Shown piece after piece: positions 25,332 through 38,004 of a DNA stretch of 64,000 nt. Positions within the stretch are counted from its first letter, which is position 1, and each line of letters begins with the position of its first letter. The notes under the pieces are model-generated. The model was not told where the DNA came from and searched no databases. It saw only the letters and a list, made by a program, of their open reading frames with translations. Source of the DNA: Mansonella perstans (taxonomy: Eukaryota; Nematoda; Chromadorea; Rhabditida; Onchocercidae); assembly GCA_037074765.1 (NCBI GenBank), contig JBAMDO010000577.1, positions 372,001-436,000 of the forward strand, written 5' to 3'. The position numbers and the translations under genes are program-made.

Positions 25332-28300
25332 CCGTGCTATTATTATTACTATTATTATTATCATTGTTATTGTTATTATTACTAATTATTATTCCTGGTT
25401 ATTATAACCATTATCATTTGTAAAAATAGTAATTTTTGTTGAGAACATTTTCGGATTCTTACTCGTTTCATATCACATTTAACGGCCATACAAAACTATT
25501 ATAGTTCTATAAGAACCTTTAATCAATTTCGAAGATATTAAATTTTTAAAAGTGGATTATTGATCGATTTTGAATTTCCAATGTTACTAGCATGTTTAAC
25601 AAGCAGAAGTATTTTTGAGTTCAGTCAGTTTTTAATATATTACTTATCTGTGATCATTAATTACTTTGCCTTTACTTTTTAACTTTACCTGATTTAATTT
25701 GATGTGATTTCAGTTAATTCAACTGAGTCATTCCATATATTCTCCTACCCGTTCTTTCACCTTGCGCGTTTTTTTTCCTTCGCGAGATTTCAATATGACA
25801 TTTTTTTTCAATTTTCAAAATTTCAACTTTTAGCTGCAAATACTGCTTCACAGTAAATTTTATCAAAATAACGATTATTCTGTTGGCGATTATCCATAAT
25901 GCGCAAATTATTCGGTCATATCGGGAAGAAAAAGCACAAAAAGTATTGCTATTTATTATTGTGATCTAATTAAATGCATGATCGTAATATTTGATTATCG
26001 TCTAATTGGCCATCTATTAAATTAGGAATAATTTTCAATAATTAGATTAAAGTGAGCAGATATGATGAACAGTATGTTCAATAAATTGTCATTCACCTAT
26101 AGCATTCGATGATATGTAAAATTGAGATTATGTATGTCAAAGTGATTTGCATAATCCGATAATCTCATTTCGCAGCTATAAAATAGTATTGGATATTAGT
26201 TGTGCATATTATTGTTACATTTCGAATGATGGATCTCAACTATTGCAATTTATGCAAAAGGTTCTGCTTTTTTCTCTTATAATTTAGAACAGTGAGCTAA
26301 TCTGTTGTTAATAAATTTTAAATTTTCAGAGTTTCATTCGACGAGCAACAGCTGAAAAAATTTGTTTACGACCAAGACAGTGTTGATGAGTCATCCGAAA
26401 TATTACGTATTAAGTCTCGTTTCACTGAGTTAGTTCATTTATTCGTCTGTTTATTGCTTTCAATGTTCAAATCTTTTTTACAGCAATAATCAATTTTTAT
26501 TTTTTCTTGAATTTGTTATACTTTAATACTTTAGGTAAATTCCACTAATTAATTTATATAATGGAATGAATTTATTTCATAGTATTTGTAAATTTTTTTT
26601 CTTCTATGCCAAATAAAACCTTTATCCATCTAATTATTCAGTTTATGATACAAGTAAAAGAGTTAACAAGTACTGTATTGATTAGAAATGAAACTGAATT
26701 CTTAGTTGATTCCAGTAATATTTCTTGTCTTCCAGAAAAGATTCATCGAATTGATTTAATTTAATTTACTCCACGGTTATGCTACGTTATTCGATTTTAA
26801 CAGTACATCTTCATCTATACGGTGTAATTAATTAACAGTAAACTCAACTGCAACAAAACATTGTCATTCCTAAATTCTAAAAGTTGTTGATACTCGAAAT
26901 TTCGTTGAATAATGGAATTAATAAATTTATTTTTTAAAATGCGGTCATTATTAATTCCTAGTACTTAGTGTTTCATCAGATCATGTAAATCATTTCCAGG
27001 CTTCGTTAATTCCCCAAACTTAGACATTGTCAACTCTGAGTGTTATTTTTGCATTACGATGATAGGCTCATAAACATTTAGCATTAAGCATTAAGCATTA
27101 AGCATTGCTAGCATTAAACAGTTTGAAACCGGATATTATAATCAGAGTGTTTACTACATAGTGTTTATTTTGAAAATGTGTTGTAAACATATTGACAGTT
27201 AATGTTGTCAACAATACCTGAAATAATCTCGTGAAGTATCTAGAATATACTTCCACCTATTTCGATTTTCAAAAATTGTTTTTCAAATTTTAGAATGAAA
27301 CACTTTGCTAATATTGTTCCTTTATTCCATTTATAAAAGGACAAACTAATAGATATTTCAAAATTCTAAAATCACAGAATTAGGCTATGCATATTATATT
27401 ACAATGACTAACATCGATAAAGTCTATACTTTGAATGATTTTGCAACATTTATAAGGCTATTTATTAAAAGTTAAGATTATACAAAAAAAAAAAAAAAAG
27501 AAAACAATTTGAGCTAAGGCTATTTATTCAGTCACTGGATATATGTACAGTTATTTTGGTCCATTTATTCACTCTGAAATTTAAAGAAAAGACAAATATC
27601 GTTACAAATCGATTTCAAAAAAAAATGCAGATTTTTATTCAGACAAGCATGTTTTATCGGGGAGCTCATTTTTTTGTACCATTAGATTTCATCATTTAAC
27701 CACATTCTATTTCAAAACAGGCATTATCACATTCCTTTTCCGGTCCAATCAATTTAGCCTGTTATTGCATAGAGAGAAAATTAGGTAAGAATTTAAATTT
27801 AAGTTTGAATTTAAACTACACTTCTCAAGCTAATACATTATGTTAAAATGTAGCTGGAAAGGATTTTTTTTAGCCTTTAATTCATCATGAAATTAATACC
27901 GCAAATAATTTTTTCAATTCCTCAAAAACTCAAGATATTCTCTGAAGATTGCATCTTCACTTCAATGCTTGCATTTAAATGTTTCAAATGAGTTGAAATT
28001 TGTTTAAAAAAAGTAGGGTATTTTTGATTTGTTTATGTGACAGTGAATGAAAAGAACATTCAAACTTCATTGATTTTATTGTCATCTCATAAAGCTTAAT
28101 TATTCGTTGCTCATTTGGTTTTTGTTCACTGAAACAAATTCTAAACTTTAAAGTGTAATTAGTTGACAAAAATGAATCAGCAAAATTATGTAGTGCTGTA
28201 AAATTACAGCTGGGAATGCCATCAATTTGTTTTAATTGATCATTACAAGATGTAAAAAAAAATATTAACTATAATTGCTGTATTTGCCTACAGCAATTAT

Positions 28301-31300
28301 AGTTAATCATATTCATATTACGTCACATCGAAATTTCAAAGAAGGAATCACTTGTTAATCATTTGACCGGATTCAATGTCAGTTGATCGCTTTCACCCCC
28401 ATTAATTATCTCATATCATCTAATCCTAATTCAATTCGTATTCTTTTATTTGTATCATTAAAACTTTTCACGAAATTATCACAGTAGCTTATTTTTCTAT
28501 ATGTTAAATTTTAAAATTATCCTCTAACCGGACAAGAGTGACCAAGCCATTAGAAGATTCTCTAACTTTTCGCACTCTTCTTTTGCAGTAAAACTGTTGT
28601 TTGCTTCATCGCTTCATCTTTTTTCTTTTTCCAATTGATAGATACTAAATAAATAAAAGTAGCATCTTTTATTGATATTCATCAAAATTGATATTCATCG
28701 AATCAATATTTCATGTTTTATTACTTATCAAATTGTACACTTTGAAAAAGTTCATATGCAGGCGATAATTTACATAATTAATCTAATGAATAAGTGATAA
28801 AATATAATTCAATTGCGAAGTTTTTCAATGAAGCAACATAAGTATAATTCAATTCTAAAGCAGATGAAATATCTAACACACACCTTGGAATTGGCTCAGA
28901 GAAAAAATGAGAGTTCTAAGCTAATGATGAGCAAATTTTATTTCTCTTATAACAAATATCCCTTATCATATAACATCTTCTCTCTTTCACTTAACTCATC
29001 GTAGGAGAAAAGTTCCAATCCATCTCATAATGACATTCATCCTACTTATCTTTTCCATCAGTCTATCATAAATGATATTTATCATTACCTCGTAAACAGC
29101 TTAACAACTCAGCTATTTCAACTTTATTTCCCTCACACAAATTTACTGCAATTCTAAAGATCATCAAATCGATCACAGAAAGTTGCACTCAATAATGAAA
29201 GGATGGTAGGTATAATGTGATATATCTTTATTAATTAGTTTATTTTTTAAATTCTTAAAATGCGCCAATTTAAATCGAACTATTTCAATTCTTTAAAATG
29301 TTTTTTTTTATTTCTTTAATTTATTTTTTTTAAATTATTTTTTTAATTCTGTAAAATTTTTTAATCGTTCATTTTTTAAAAAAAAAATTAAAATAGCAAC
29401 TAAGTGCGATATCGAATGAAATAATTTGAGAATTGAAACATTTTTGAAGTGGATGACATTAACTTATTGAAATGTTAAATTAATTTTATTCTTTTCTTCA
29501 ATTTTTCATTCATATTTTTGTCCCTTTTGCAAATTCATTCTCATAACATCTGTTCCAACTGTAGACTGCAAAGGTAATTATTATTCTTTCATTTCAGATC
29601 ATTAAATCATTATTGCTTTAGTGTAATATCTCTCTCTCTCTCTCCCTTCCTTCCCTTTTCCTTTTTTCTCTCTTCCGTTCTCTATCTGCTTCTTTTAATT
29701 TATGACAAAATTTCATCTTAATTTAAGGATTTAAATTTGGTTATAGTTGATTAAGCATCATTTAGCTAATTGTGTTCATTTAGCCCAATTCCCATTAGCT
29801 TATATTCAGTGCTTTTTATGTGTATTTGTTTTATTCTGATGGTTACTTTACAATTTATAGAGTTTTCACTCAAAAAAAAAAAAAAAAAAAAAAAAAAAAC
29901 TGATTATAGCACTGATAACATAGCATATTCGATTATGTAGAATAAAGTTTTAATGGGATGGAGAATTTTGAATCCAATGGATTTAAATTTAAAAAACTCG
30001 TTCCGAGCACTTCAATTAATTCTGTTAGGCCTTTAATAAAATTAAATGCGCGTTCGAGTTTAATTTGAAATTTAATTTTAAGTCGATGTAAACTGATGGA
30101 AGCAATAAATTCCTTTAATTTAGAAATAAGGAATTTATATTTCCTTCCCTTTCTTAGAAGCGTAATGAATTTCCCTTCTTTTTATGGGCTCTTTTTTTGG
30201 AAAGAAATTCTGGCGAACATGAAGTGGCACTTCGATCGGCTTAAATTCTCTGCTTTTTTTTTTAGGCTGGAATAGCAAGTGCTGTGAAATTTCTTCTCCT
30301 TCTGGCCATTTAGACTTTGTCATTTTCCAGTTTGTAAATTTCTCCACTGCAATGATTGGAAAAACTTCTACATTGCAACTTACAAGCAGGTGACAACATG
30401 TTTTTTTTCGTGTCACCCATATGCAAATTTATGACACTACTACTTATTTTGAAATAATTACTAATTCATTCTTCTTGTTAATGATTTCATTTTATTTTTT
30501 TTACAATATTTTCATAACGTATGAGTTCAAACATTCCTCATATTACATAAAATTACGTCACGTCTGTATCATGTAAAATTGTAAAACTTTTGCACTTATT
30601 GTTTTCTAATTTTATTATTTTAAATGCAAATTAAATTTTATACCTTTCTATAATCAAATATAAGAGATATAAGATTTAGTTTTAGTGAACATATGAGATG
30701 GAATAAATTGACATTGTATTAAGCTAAATTAATTTAACGTTTGACCTATTTAAATTTAATAATTGGGTCGTTAATATTTTCGTGGTATTATTGTAATCCA
30801 CTATTATATTTGCAATCGTAGTAAACTTTCGAATAATTTAGAAAATTCTTTTTTAGGATTGAATTTTATTCTTCTGGGTCATTTGACACTTTGAAGCAAA
30901 TGTGCTCTCGAATTTTTGGATATGTTGAATGATGAAATAGTCTTAGAAAATGTAAAAAAACTTTTAAAATATTTCCTTTTGGCCAAATTGCTTCTCTCGA
31001 TCGATTCTTTCCTGCAAACACAAAATTCATTATTGAAAGTGTTATATTAAGTAATTAATGCGAATATACATAGCAATTACAGGATGACGGACCTGCCATG
31101 TCCATCCAGAAACATAGGTAGACTGATGGATAGGGCGCATTATAATAATTGCACTTGGCTCAACAATCATCATTCGCATTATCTAGATGGATAACAGCCA
31201 AAAGAGGATGAAAGTGAGTCTTGGAAATCTAACGACCTATCAAAGCACATAATTACCACACAAACACACACATACATACACGCATTCGATAATTAATCTA

Positions 31301-34300
31301 TACATCCCATTACAGTAAAATATGATTGCCTAAAAAAAAAGAAAAAAAAAAGAAAAAAAGGTTTTTTACTGAACTGAACTATTTTACTAGGCTAATACCA
31401 GGGTACTAGTGTTATTGGGATATTATTGACATCCAGAATATGCTATGTTAAAGTTAAACTACTGATACAAAGAGGTTAAAGTTGAGATCAAATTTCAGGG
31501 AAATGTGATTAATCATTTCTCTCTTCAAATGTCAAAATTTTCATTGCATTCTAATTAAAATACTCTAAGCTTAACATTCTAATGTTATTACTAAAAACAA
31601 TCTGTCTTCTTTCATTTCAAATCCAAATTTCATTTCAATCCAAATGAATTGATGTTTGTATTGGAAAATGATAGATTGAAAATACGTGTCAGCAGTCACC
31701 CATCAAATAGTATCGAAAGTGTAATTAGAGTAATTTGATAGCTTAGTCTAATACTACCTCAATCACTGGCATTTTTCACTCAACAGTAATCCCTTGGAAT
31801 AAGATTTGAAATTGTTACTCTAAATATCTTTAAATATTTATTTTAAAAATTCAAATATCACTAAATTTTGAAATTGTAGTTAAAGAAAAATTGACTTCAT
31901 TGATCTAATCTTTTAGCTAATGGTTGTAATAGAGATATCAAATAACGTGGAACTATTAAGTACACAACAATTGCATCTTTTTGCTACACATTTAACTTAT
32001 TGAGAATTAGTACTTTAAACAAAAGGTGACAAGTGTAAACCTGGCATATATATTTCAATTAACATTGATTTAAGGTATTTTAAATAATTTTTGCTTATAC
32101 AACTTACTTCAAAAGTTAATGAAATGCTCAATCTGGAATTTAATCAGTTGTAAATTTTGATTTTTATCTAACAAAGTTTTATCTTTTTCAGGATTAGGCA
32201 TTATAAGGTTAATGCTTCATCATTTAGTAAATACTCACTGATATGATCGCTTCATCATGTATCCTTATAGACCTACATATGTTCTTATAGATCTACATGT
32301 ATCCTTATAGACCTACATGTGTCCTTATAGACCTATTTAGTAGTCTTAGTCTCTTCATATACACCTGGATACTATTATCTTTTTTTTTCCCGATCGATAC
32401 AGATTATTTTAAGGAGAAAAGAAATAAGTGAGCTTCTCAGTACAAAGTATTACAACAGCATAGCGAGTTCAATCTCTACACTCTGTCTCGTCCAACCACC
32501 GTGTGCTTTATAAGTCATTGAATTGCGTGGAGCAGCTGCTTCGCCTCACTAAATCGAGCCCATTTTTCTCCTACTTGGCTTGGCTTTCGTCATCTTTTCA
32601 TTTCTCATTGAGGAAATTGTTTCCAAAATTAAATAAATTTCCTTCTCTCTTATACTAATGATCTTTTCATTCATTTCAAATCTAAACATGCCTATCTTTT
32701 TCATTTTCTAAATTAAATTCAAGCCATAAAATGAAAAACTTTCATTTTTCAAAAATTTATTCTTCTTTTTTTCTTCATCCTCAATATTTTCTCAATTACC
32801 GATTCATTCCATTAATCTTTTTTGATTTTGGCCATTTCTTTTGTAAATAGCCTAGGCTCTAATACCAATGTGATATGGACATCACATCGTCTTTTTGTCA
32901 CCAAATTGTCCTCCAACGACGATGACAGCTCCAACATTCTCTCTCAATCTGTTTTACATTCATTCCTCTATTGAAACTACACACTCTTTCATTTCTTTTT
33001 TTCTCTAAAATACTTATTTTTGCTAATTTCATTGCTTATTAAGTTTATTCCTTCCATTTCCGTACTTTTTCCTTCACTTTTACTAATTTTATTTAAAATT
33101 TTGTTCTTACATTTGTTGTTAGTCTCTTTGGCTTATTCCTTTAAGAAGAAATATTTAAAAATAAAATTTAAAAACTTGTCAAAATTTATTTATTTCAACA
33201 ACTTTCATTTCCAGAAACAAATTTTCATTTACATTCAATTATAATTAATTAATAATATATTTTTGTTTCTTTTCACTAGTTGATATTTGTATGATAATTA
33301 GTAATTTGATAAATGATAAGAAATTATGAGAAATTACTTCAATTTTCCATAAAACTTTTCGTATACCTTAGATATTATCAATAATTAGCTCCGATTAATT
33401 AATTAACTAAATCATTCCAAGTGAAAATTTTTTGAAAATGCTACCTTTACTACATTATCAACAATCATTTCGATATCAAATTAAGTAATTAAAAGCTGAA
33501 TGATAAATGAATGAGTTTTATGGGACAAATAACTGAATGGAATAAAGTAACAAAGATTATTTGGCTTATAATTCTTTGATGGGTAAAGTGTAAACACTTT
33601 AAAGATTTCTCATAGGCTTGTTTTATTTCAAGAAGAGGACTATGGCCAAGATAAAAGATAGGTAAGTTAGAAATAAGATTTCATGGATAACAGAACTGAC
33701 AAGCTTTACTGAATCTTTTCATGTTTGATTTTTCAAATTTAATTAAATTCGCAAATGATATTGAAGGAACTTATCGAGCCTTGGCCAATGTCACCTTGTT
33801 GTGTAGTCCTAACATTAACTTTGTGACAAATCATTCAATTCCACCAACTCTATTGCACCTCAACACAATGTTACGCATTACTCTCTATGTCTTTATGTGT
33901 ATGTGTGTATATGTATGTGTATGTGTGTGTATGTGTATGTACATGTGTATGTGTATGTGTATGTGTGTATGTGTATGTTTCTGTGTGTATGTGTGTATGT
34001 GTATGTTTCTGTGCGTATGTGTATGTGAATCTATGTGTGTTGTGAATCTCTGTGTGTTGTGTATAAATGATGTATGACATATGTTGTGTATGTGTGTATG
34101 TTTGGTCTGTGTGCATTGTGTATTGCATATGTGTGCAGATGTATGCTTAAGTATGTACTGTGTACATATATAAGGTTATGATTTTAAAGGTGCAGACACA
34201 AGTTATCCATAGTAGCGTTTAAGCCTAAGCCTAAACCTAGGCTTCTTTTATGGTTCACTGTTAGGCTAAATGTTTGAGATTTGGCTCAGATAAATCTTAC

Positions 34301-36326
34301 AGTCAGTTTTACTAATATTTCCCAAAGTCTGAAGTATATTGCTATAGTTAGCTGAATTGAATTCCAAAACATTTTCAATCATTTATACCTTTCGAACATT
34401 CTTGTCACTTGTTTTTTGCTGGGCTCTTTTTGCTGGGCCTTTTTTTACTTTTACTGATTGCTTGGCTCCTTTTTTCCGCTCTTATGCCTCTGTCTCTGTT
34501 GATTGTCTTGTAAAACTTACCTCTATGTCGTTGTACAATGCGTATATATACAAATATGTATGTATAAACATATGTATGTATGTATGATGCATGTATGTAT
34601 GTGTATATGTATATATCCATGTGTGCGTGGAGTTGATGGTTACGTGAATGTATCGTTATCACGAATCATGTGCTTTATTTTCATCTTCTAAATTTGAAAT
34701 TTTAAATTTGACTTTTTGCTTGAACATTGAAAATTTTGAAATTCCAATTATATTGTGTAGGTTGTCTGATACGAAGTTATTTTGAAATTTCACTTGTTAG
34801 TTATTTTCATCTTATTGTGAAATGAATGAATGAATGTAAAAAATCATTCCATCCATTATCATATTTTGAAAATACAATACATCTGAAAGATAATTTCTCT
34901 TTTCGTAGTTTTTTTTAATATTATCCCTTTCGTCGGCTTTTCTTTTATTTTAGTTTTTTTTAATATGAAATAGATAGACTAATGAGGATATTTCAGTAAT
35001 ACGATAATTATGCTGCGATATAACAGTATTTAAATTTGAAGAAAATTAGTAAATGATAATTTAAGTTTTTTTTTCTAAAAAAGAATATTTATTTGCCAGA
35101 TATCAATATGAAACAAATCGTAATGAATGTTACTTATGTAAATAATACTCGTAGATATTTACTGTAATTAAGATTTGTTGATATCTTTGGATAGTGATAA
35201 AATTTTAAGATTATTGAAAGTAACTATCGTTATTAACATAGAAATAAAGAATTATTATTATTTGTTCATGTTTTTATGCTTTTAGTCCAAACACACCACC
35301 GAGTCGGATAACGGTTATTGCGGAAGAATCGGAAATGCCGACAACGATAATGCCACCAGCACAAATTGAAGATTCTCAGAATGCAGCTGCATTTAGTCCT
35401 CCTCTTCCAGCACTTATGAAGTTAGTTTAATTTTCATCTTATATAAGACATGAAACAGTTAGTTCCTAAATGATTTGAGAAAATTTGCTTTTCATATAAC
35501 ATATCAATTCTGTCAGATAACTCATTTGTATGTTAATTTAATCTAATGGATCATTCATTTTTTAGAAGGGTACAAAATGAATTAACACATAATCCGTTTC
35601 GTCCAGAAGAATCTCTATTTCATGAGGTCGATCCTATCGTGGAAGCATATAAAAGGAAACCTTATCCACCATCGCTGCCAAGCTCGCTGAATACAACACC
35701 TATGAAAGATACTAGTCAGACATATTTAAATGGTATCAATTTGAATCAATTTTCTTTTGCTTATTTTTTCAGATGAATTTAGGAGATTTGAAACTTTAGA
35801 TGCTATATTGATTCCTTTTGAGCTTTATTAGCTATAATGTTTAGTTAAAAACGAATAAAGAGATCAAATAGAAGTGATATTTAATTGCAAGAATTGAAAG
35901 AATTGCAACAGCTCTATAATTATAAAAAAAGGGCAGTTAATATTGACTGAAGTCGAATATAGTTTTTGTTTTTAATTTCTTTCGTGATTACTTTTTTCCT
36001 TTATTACTGTTTTTTTTGATGCTGCTGCTGTAATACCAAACATTTCTATGAATTAGCTTAAAAAGTTCACGTAATATTGTATACTGTATACTTAATCCAT
36101 ATTAGTATGTACATACAAATTGAAGAATATATTAGATTCAGGCATTTCGCCATCATTACTAGTACTGGATAAAGAATTGGACGCTCAAGTGACAAGCAGA
36201 ACATCATTAATGAGTAATAGCGATCGAACTGGTGTGGAAGATGGTACAGCTGATTTGCCGAAAGCTCGACAAGTGGAATGTGTGCACATCGAAAAAAAAA
36301 AGTGCGCTTGTTGTAACGTACAGTAG
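18239..36326 (+). CDS. Unknown 223-residue protein with PP1-docking RVxF motif and CaaX end
   Basis: Five exons join cleanly in phase: 18239-18339, 26330-26413, 35286-35420, 35566-35732 and 36142-36326 (672 bases including the TAG stop). The protein begins MADGNRAVSSVTAVKVNKF. Lys33-Arg34-Val35-Ser36-Phe37, split across the first intron, is a textbook RVxF motif for binding the catalytic subunit of protein phosphatase 1. The middle is rich in Ser, Pro and acidic residues and looks disordered. One segment, HEVDPIVEAYKRKPYPPSLP, may be a conserved element. The end is KKKCACCNVQ: Cys220 within CNVQ fits a CaaX box (a final Gln favours farnesylation), with Cys217 and Cys219 placed for palmitoylation and a Lys cluster before them. 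I infer a membrane-anchored PP1 regulator, loosely like paralemmin or TIMAP in its lipid anchor. I do not recognise the family and found no ankyrin repeats. The introns are about 8.0, 8.9, 0.15 and 0.41 kb. Confidence 0.75.
25096..25121. repeat. Perfect 26-base palindrome
   Basis: ATAACAATAGTAA is followed directly by its own reverse complement with no spacer. The sequence is AT-rich and sits in the first giant intron, next to ATT and GTT-rich microsatellite DNA, so chance expansion is plausible. Confidence 0.85.
25272..25331 (+). repeat. ATT trinucleotide microsatellite
   Basis: About 20 uninterrupted copies of TTA/ATT, flanked by imperfect ATT and GTT repeats out to about 25.4 kb. It is intronic. 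Confidence 0.95.
27081..27107 (+). repeat. Heptamer GCATTAA tandem repeat
   Basis: Four consecutive copies of a seven-base unit (GCATTAA), the last one incomplete, within the second giant intron. It is a simple slippage repeat. Confidence 0.8.
28264..28307. repeat. Perfect 19-base inverted repeat with 6-base loop
   Basis: Arm 28264-28282 (ATTAACTATAATTGCTGTA) and arm 28289-28307 are exact reverse complements around TTTGCC. A second short palindrome, GCTGTAAAATTACAGC, lies about 65 bases upstream near 28195. The stem is clean enough to be a transcribed hairpin because it sits in an intron, but there is no direct sign of expression. Confidence 0.85.
29872..29899. repeat. Poly-A homopolymer
   Basis: About 28 consecutive A in the second giant intron. 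It might mark the tail of an old retro-inserted copy, but no matching upstream gene copy or target-site duplication is visible. Confidence 0.9.
30135..30416 (-). other. Open frame of 93 codons inside an intron, uncertain coding
   Basis: This frame is antisense to the second giant intron. It is unusually rich in Lys, Arg, Glu and Pro for this AT-rich DNA and ends with stretches such as SREFKPIEVPLHVRQNFFPK. It has no ATG near its start (the first codon is GTG), contains internal donor-like and acceptor-like sites, and matches no family I know. It could be a decayed gene fragment, an exon of a nested gene, or chance. I do not call it a gene. Confidence 0.2.
32257..32336 (+). repeat. 20-base minisatellite, four copies
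   Basis: Four successive copies of a unit close to ATGTATCCTTATAGACCTAC, varying at one to three positions each. It is in the second giant intron. Confidence 0.85.
33888..34140 (+). repeat. GT/GTAT-rich microsatellite tract
   Basis: About 250 bases dominated by TGTGTATG units. Alternating purine-pyrimidine DNA of this kind can adopt Z-form. The frames that stay open across it (Cys/Val/Met-rich one way, Thr/His-rich the other) are artefacts of the repeat. A shorter GTAT tract follows at 34.55-34.62 kb. Confidence 0.9.
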
Positions 36327-38004
36327 GCTTATTATTATTACATAACAAGTTTAACTGTAATCAATTCATCTATCAGCATCTGGACCACCACTGCCTTTAT
36401 GACTGAGATTGAATTTTATTTGGCAAATTACGGTACTAGCAATTTATCCAAATTATGCAGGATTCTAAATGCATGCTGAAGGAATGCAAAGATGTAATTC
36501 ATTCGTTACCTAAAAGCTTGTAAATGATAATTATTTTCGGAAGAAATCATTCGATGTAATTCGACGTATGTTTGGTTAAGGAGGTTTATGGTGGTGTAAT
36601 ATTGTGATGGGCCCAAAGATGTTTAGAAAATTTTCTTTTAAATCTTTTTTTGCCCTCATCAGCAGAAAAAATTCGTGTAATATTTAAAATTTGATGTTAA
36701 ATTTAACAGAAATTTGAATTTCTGTCAATTGCGAGGCAATGCTAATCATTTTTTTCTCCCATTACTCTATAAAGCTATTTGCATTCGCTTCTGTTGCTGC
36801 TGGGAATGATCTCAATCAAATTTGTTTAAGGACGAAAAAAATGTTTTTCGCCTTTTAAATTTTGAGGATGGAATTGCACTGTAAATACTAAATCTTTTTT
36901 TTTGCATATTTTTGGCACAAAACCTTTAAAAAGCCCTTTCCTTTTGTACACTGGTTTTTTTTTTTTTTAAGGTCACTGAGCGGTGTTTAAGGTTACTGAA
37001 ACTTGATGTTACATTAAACGCTTTTTCATAATAAGGCTAGATTTTTGCCACAATAGTGAAAAATATTTAGAAATTTAACTTTGAAATTTGAGATTTTAAA
37101 AAAAATCTTGGTTTTGAGCATGTATTTAGCATGACAAACTTGCACTATCTCTTTCGATCTGTGCACCATTTTCTGCTTACTTTTCTGAGGAATCACAAAT
37201 GATAGCTTTGATTTATTACATCTTTATAGTAGTTTACTGATCCCTCAGGGAAACTGTTTACTATTTTTGTTTTTTCATGGCATTTTAAATACTATAGCTA
37301 TGATAATTCTGTGGTCATTTAGTGACTACTTGGCTTGCCTTTAGTAGTTTAACTATACATATCAGACATGGCTAATACTATAACAGAATTAGGATACTGA
37401 ATCAATACAACCTTTTTATTTAATCCATCTACAATTTTCTGGAACCGCTAAAATTTGTTTATTATTTAGTTTTACTTCTTTTAAAATTTAGGAAACGTAC
37501 AACAATGAAGGGATTGTCATTTACCAAATAGTGTCAGCAAGGCAGTTTACACATACCCCAACTTGGCTTTAATTATTGTGTTTGTGCCAAAAATATCGCC
37601 GAAGAACATGCAGTGAAAAAAAAGAATGTGAGTGAATTCAGAAATATGGCGCTTCTTCTTTGTGTTTTTTTTTTTTTTTTTAATTGGAAATTGATCACTT
37701 ATCTCGTGATTGGTCTCCATTTCATTAGCTTATTAAGTATGTTATCGAGCTTGCTGGCTAAACTTATCCTAATTAATTTTTAAATGAAATCCATAATTTG
37801 CTTTTCAACTACCTTGTTGTCGCGCTCATTTTTTTTTTGGTGGGTTTATGAATTTTAGTGCGATTTTTGGTTCTGCTTCATGTCAGAAATGTTTGTGGCT
37901 TATCTGTCATCTTGTTTATCCCTTCTCTTTATCTATGTTCGAATAGTTTTTAGCCAGCTATTGACATCTTAGAATTCTTGTGATTCAGCTGTATTTTATG
38001 ATTT

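Larger units (their letters stand above)
18340..26329 (+). other. First giant intron (about 8.0 kb) of the RVxF/CaaX gene
   Basis: It starts GTTAGC and ends TTTTCAG. It is AT-rich, with CA dinucleotide runs near 20.2 and 23.15 kb, a pure ATT array near 25.3 kb and a perfect 26-base palindrome at 25096. I see no nested gene. Its length is unlike introns in the neighbouring genes, which are mostly 50 to 1000 bases. Confidence 0.7.
26414..35285 (+). other. Second giant intron (about 8.9 kb) of the RVxF/CaaX gene
   Basis: The donor reads AA|GTCTCG, which is weak, but it is the one that keeps phase with the acceptor TTTTTAG at 35285. The intron contains a 19-base perfect hairpin at 28264, a poly-A run at 29872, a TC run near 29.63 kb, a 20-base tandem repeat at 32257 and a long GT/GTAT tract at 33.9 kb. 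One open frame on the opposite strand (30135-30416) is described separately. Confidence 0.65.

Noticed and set aside
33871..34128. Long open frames, Cys/Val-rich on one strand and Thr/His-rich on the other.
   Set aside because: They are translations of the GT/GTAT microsatellite with no conserved content.
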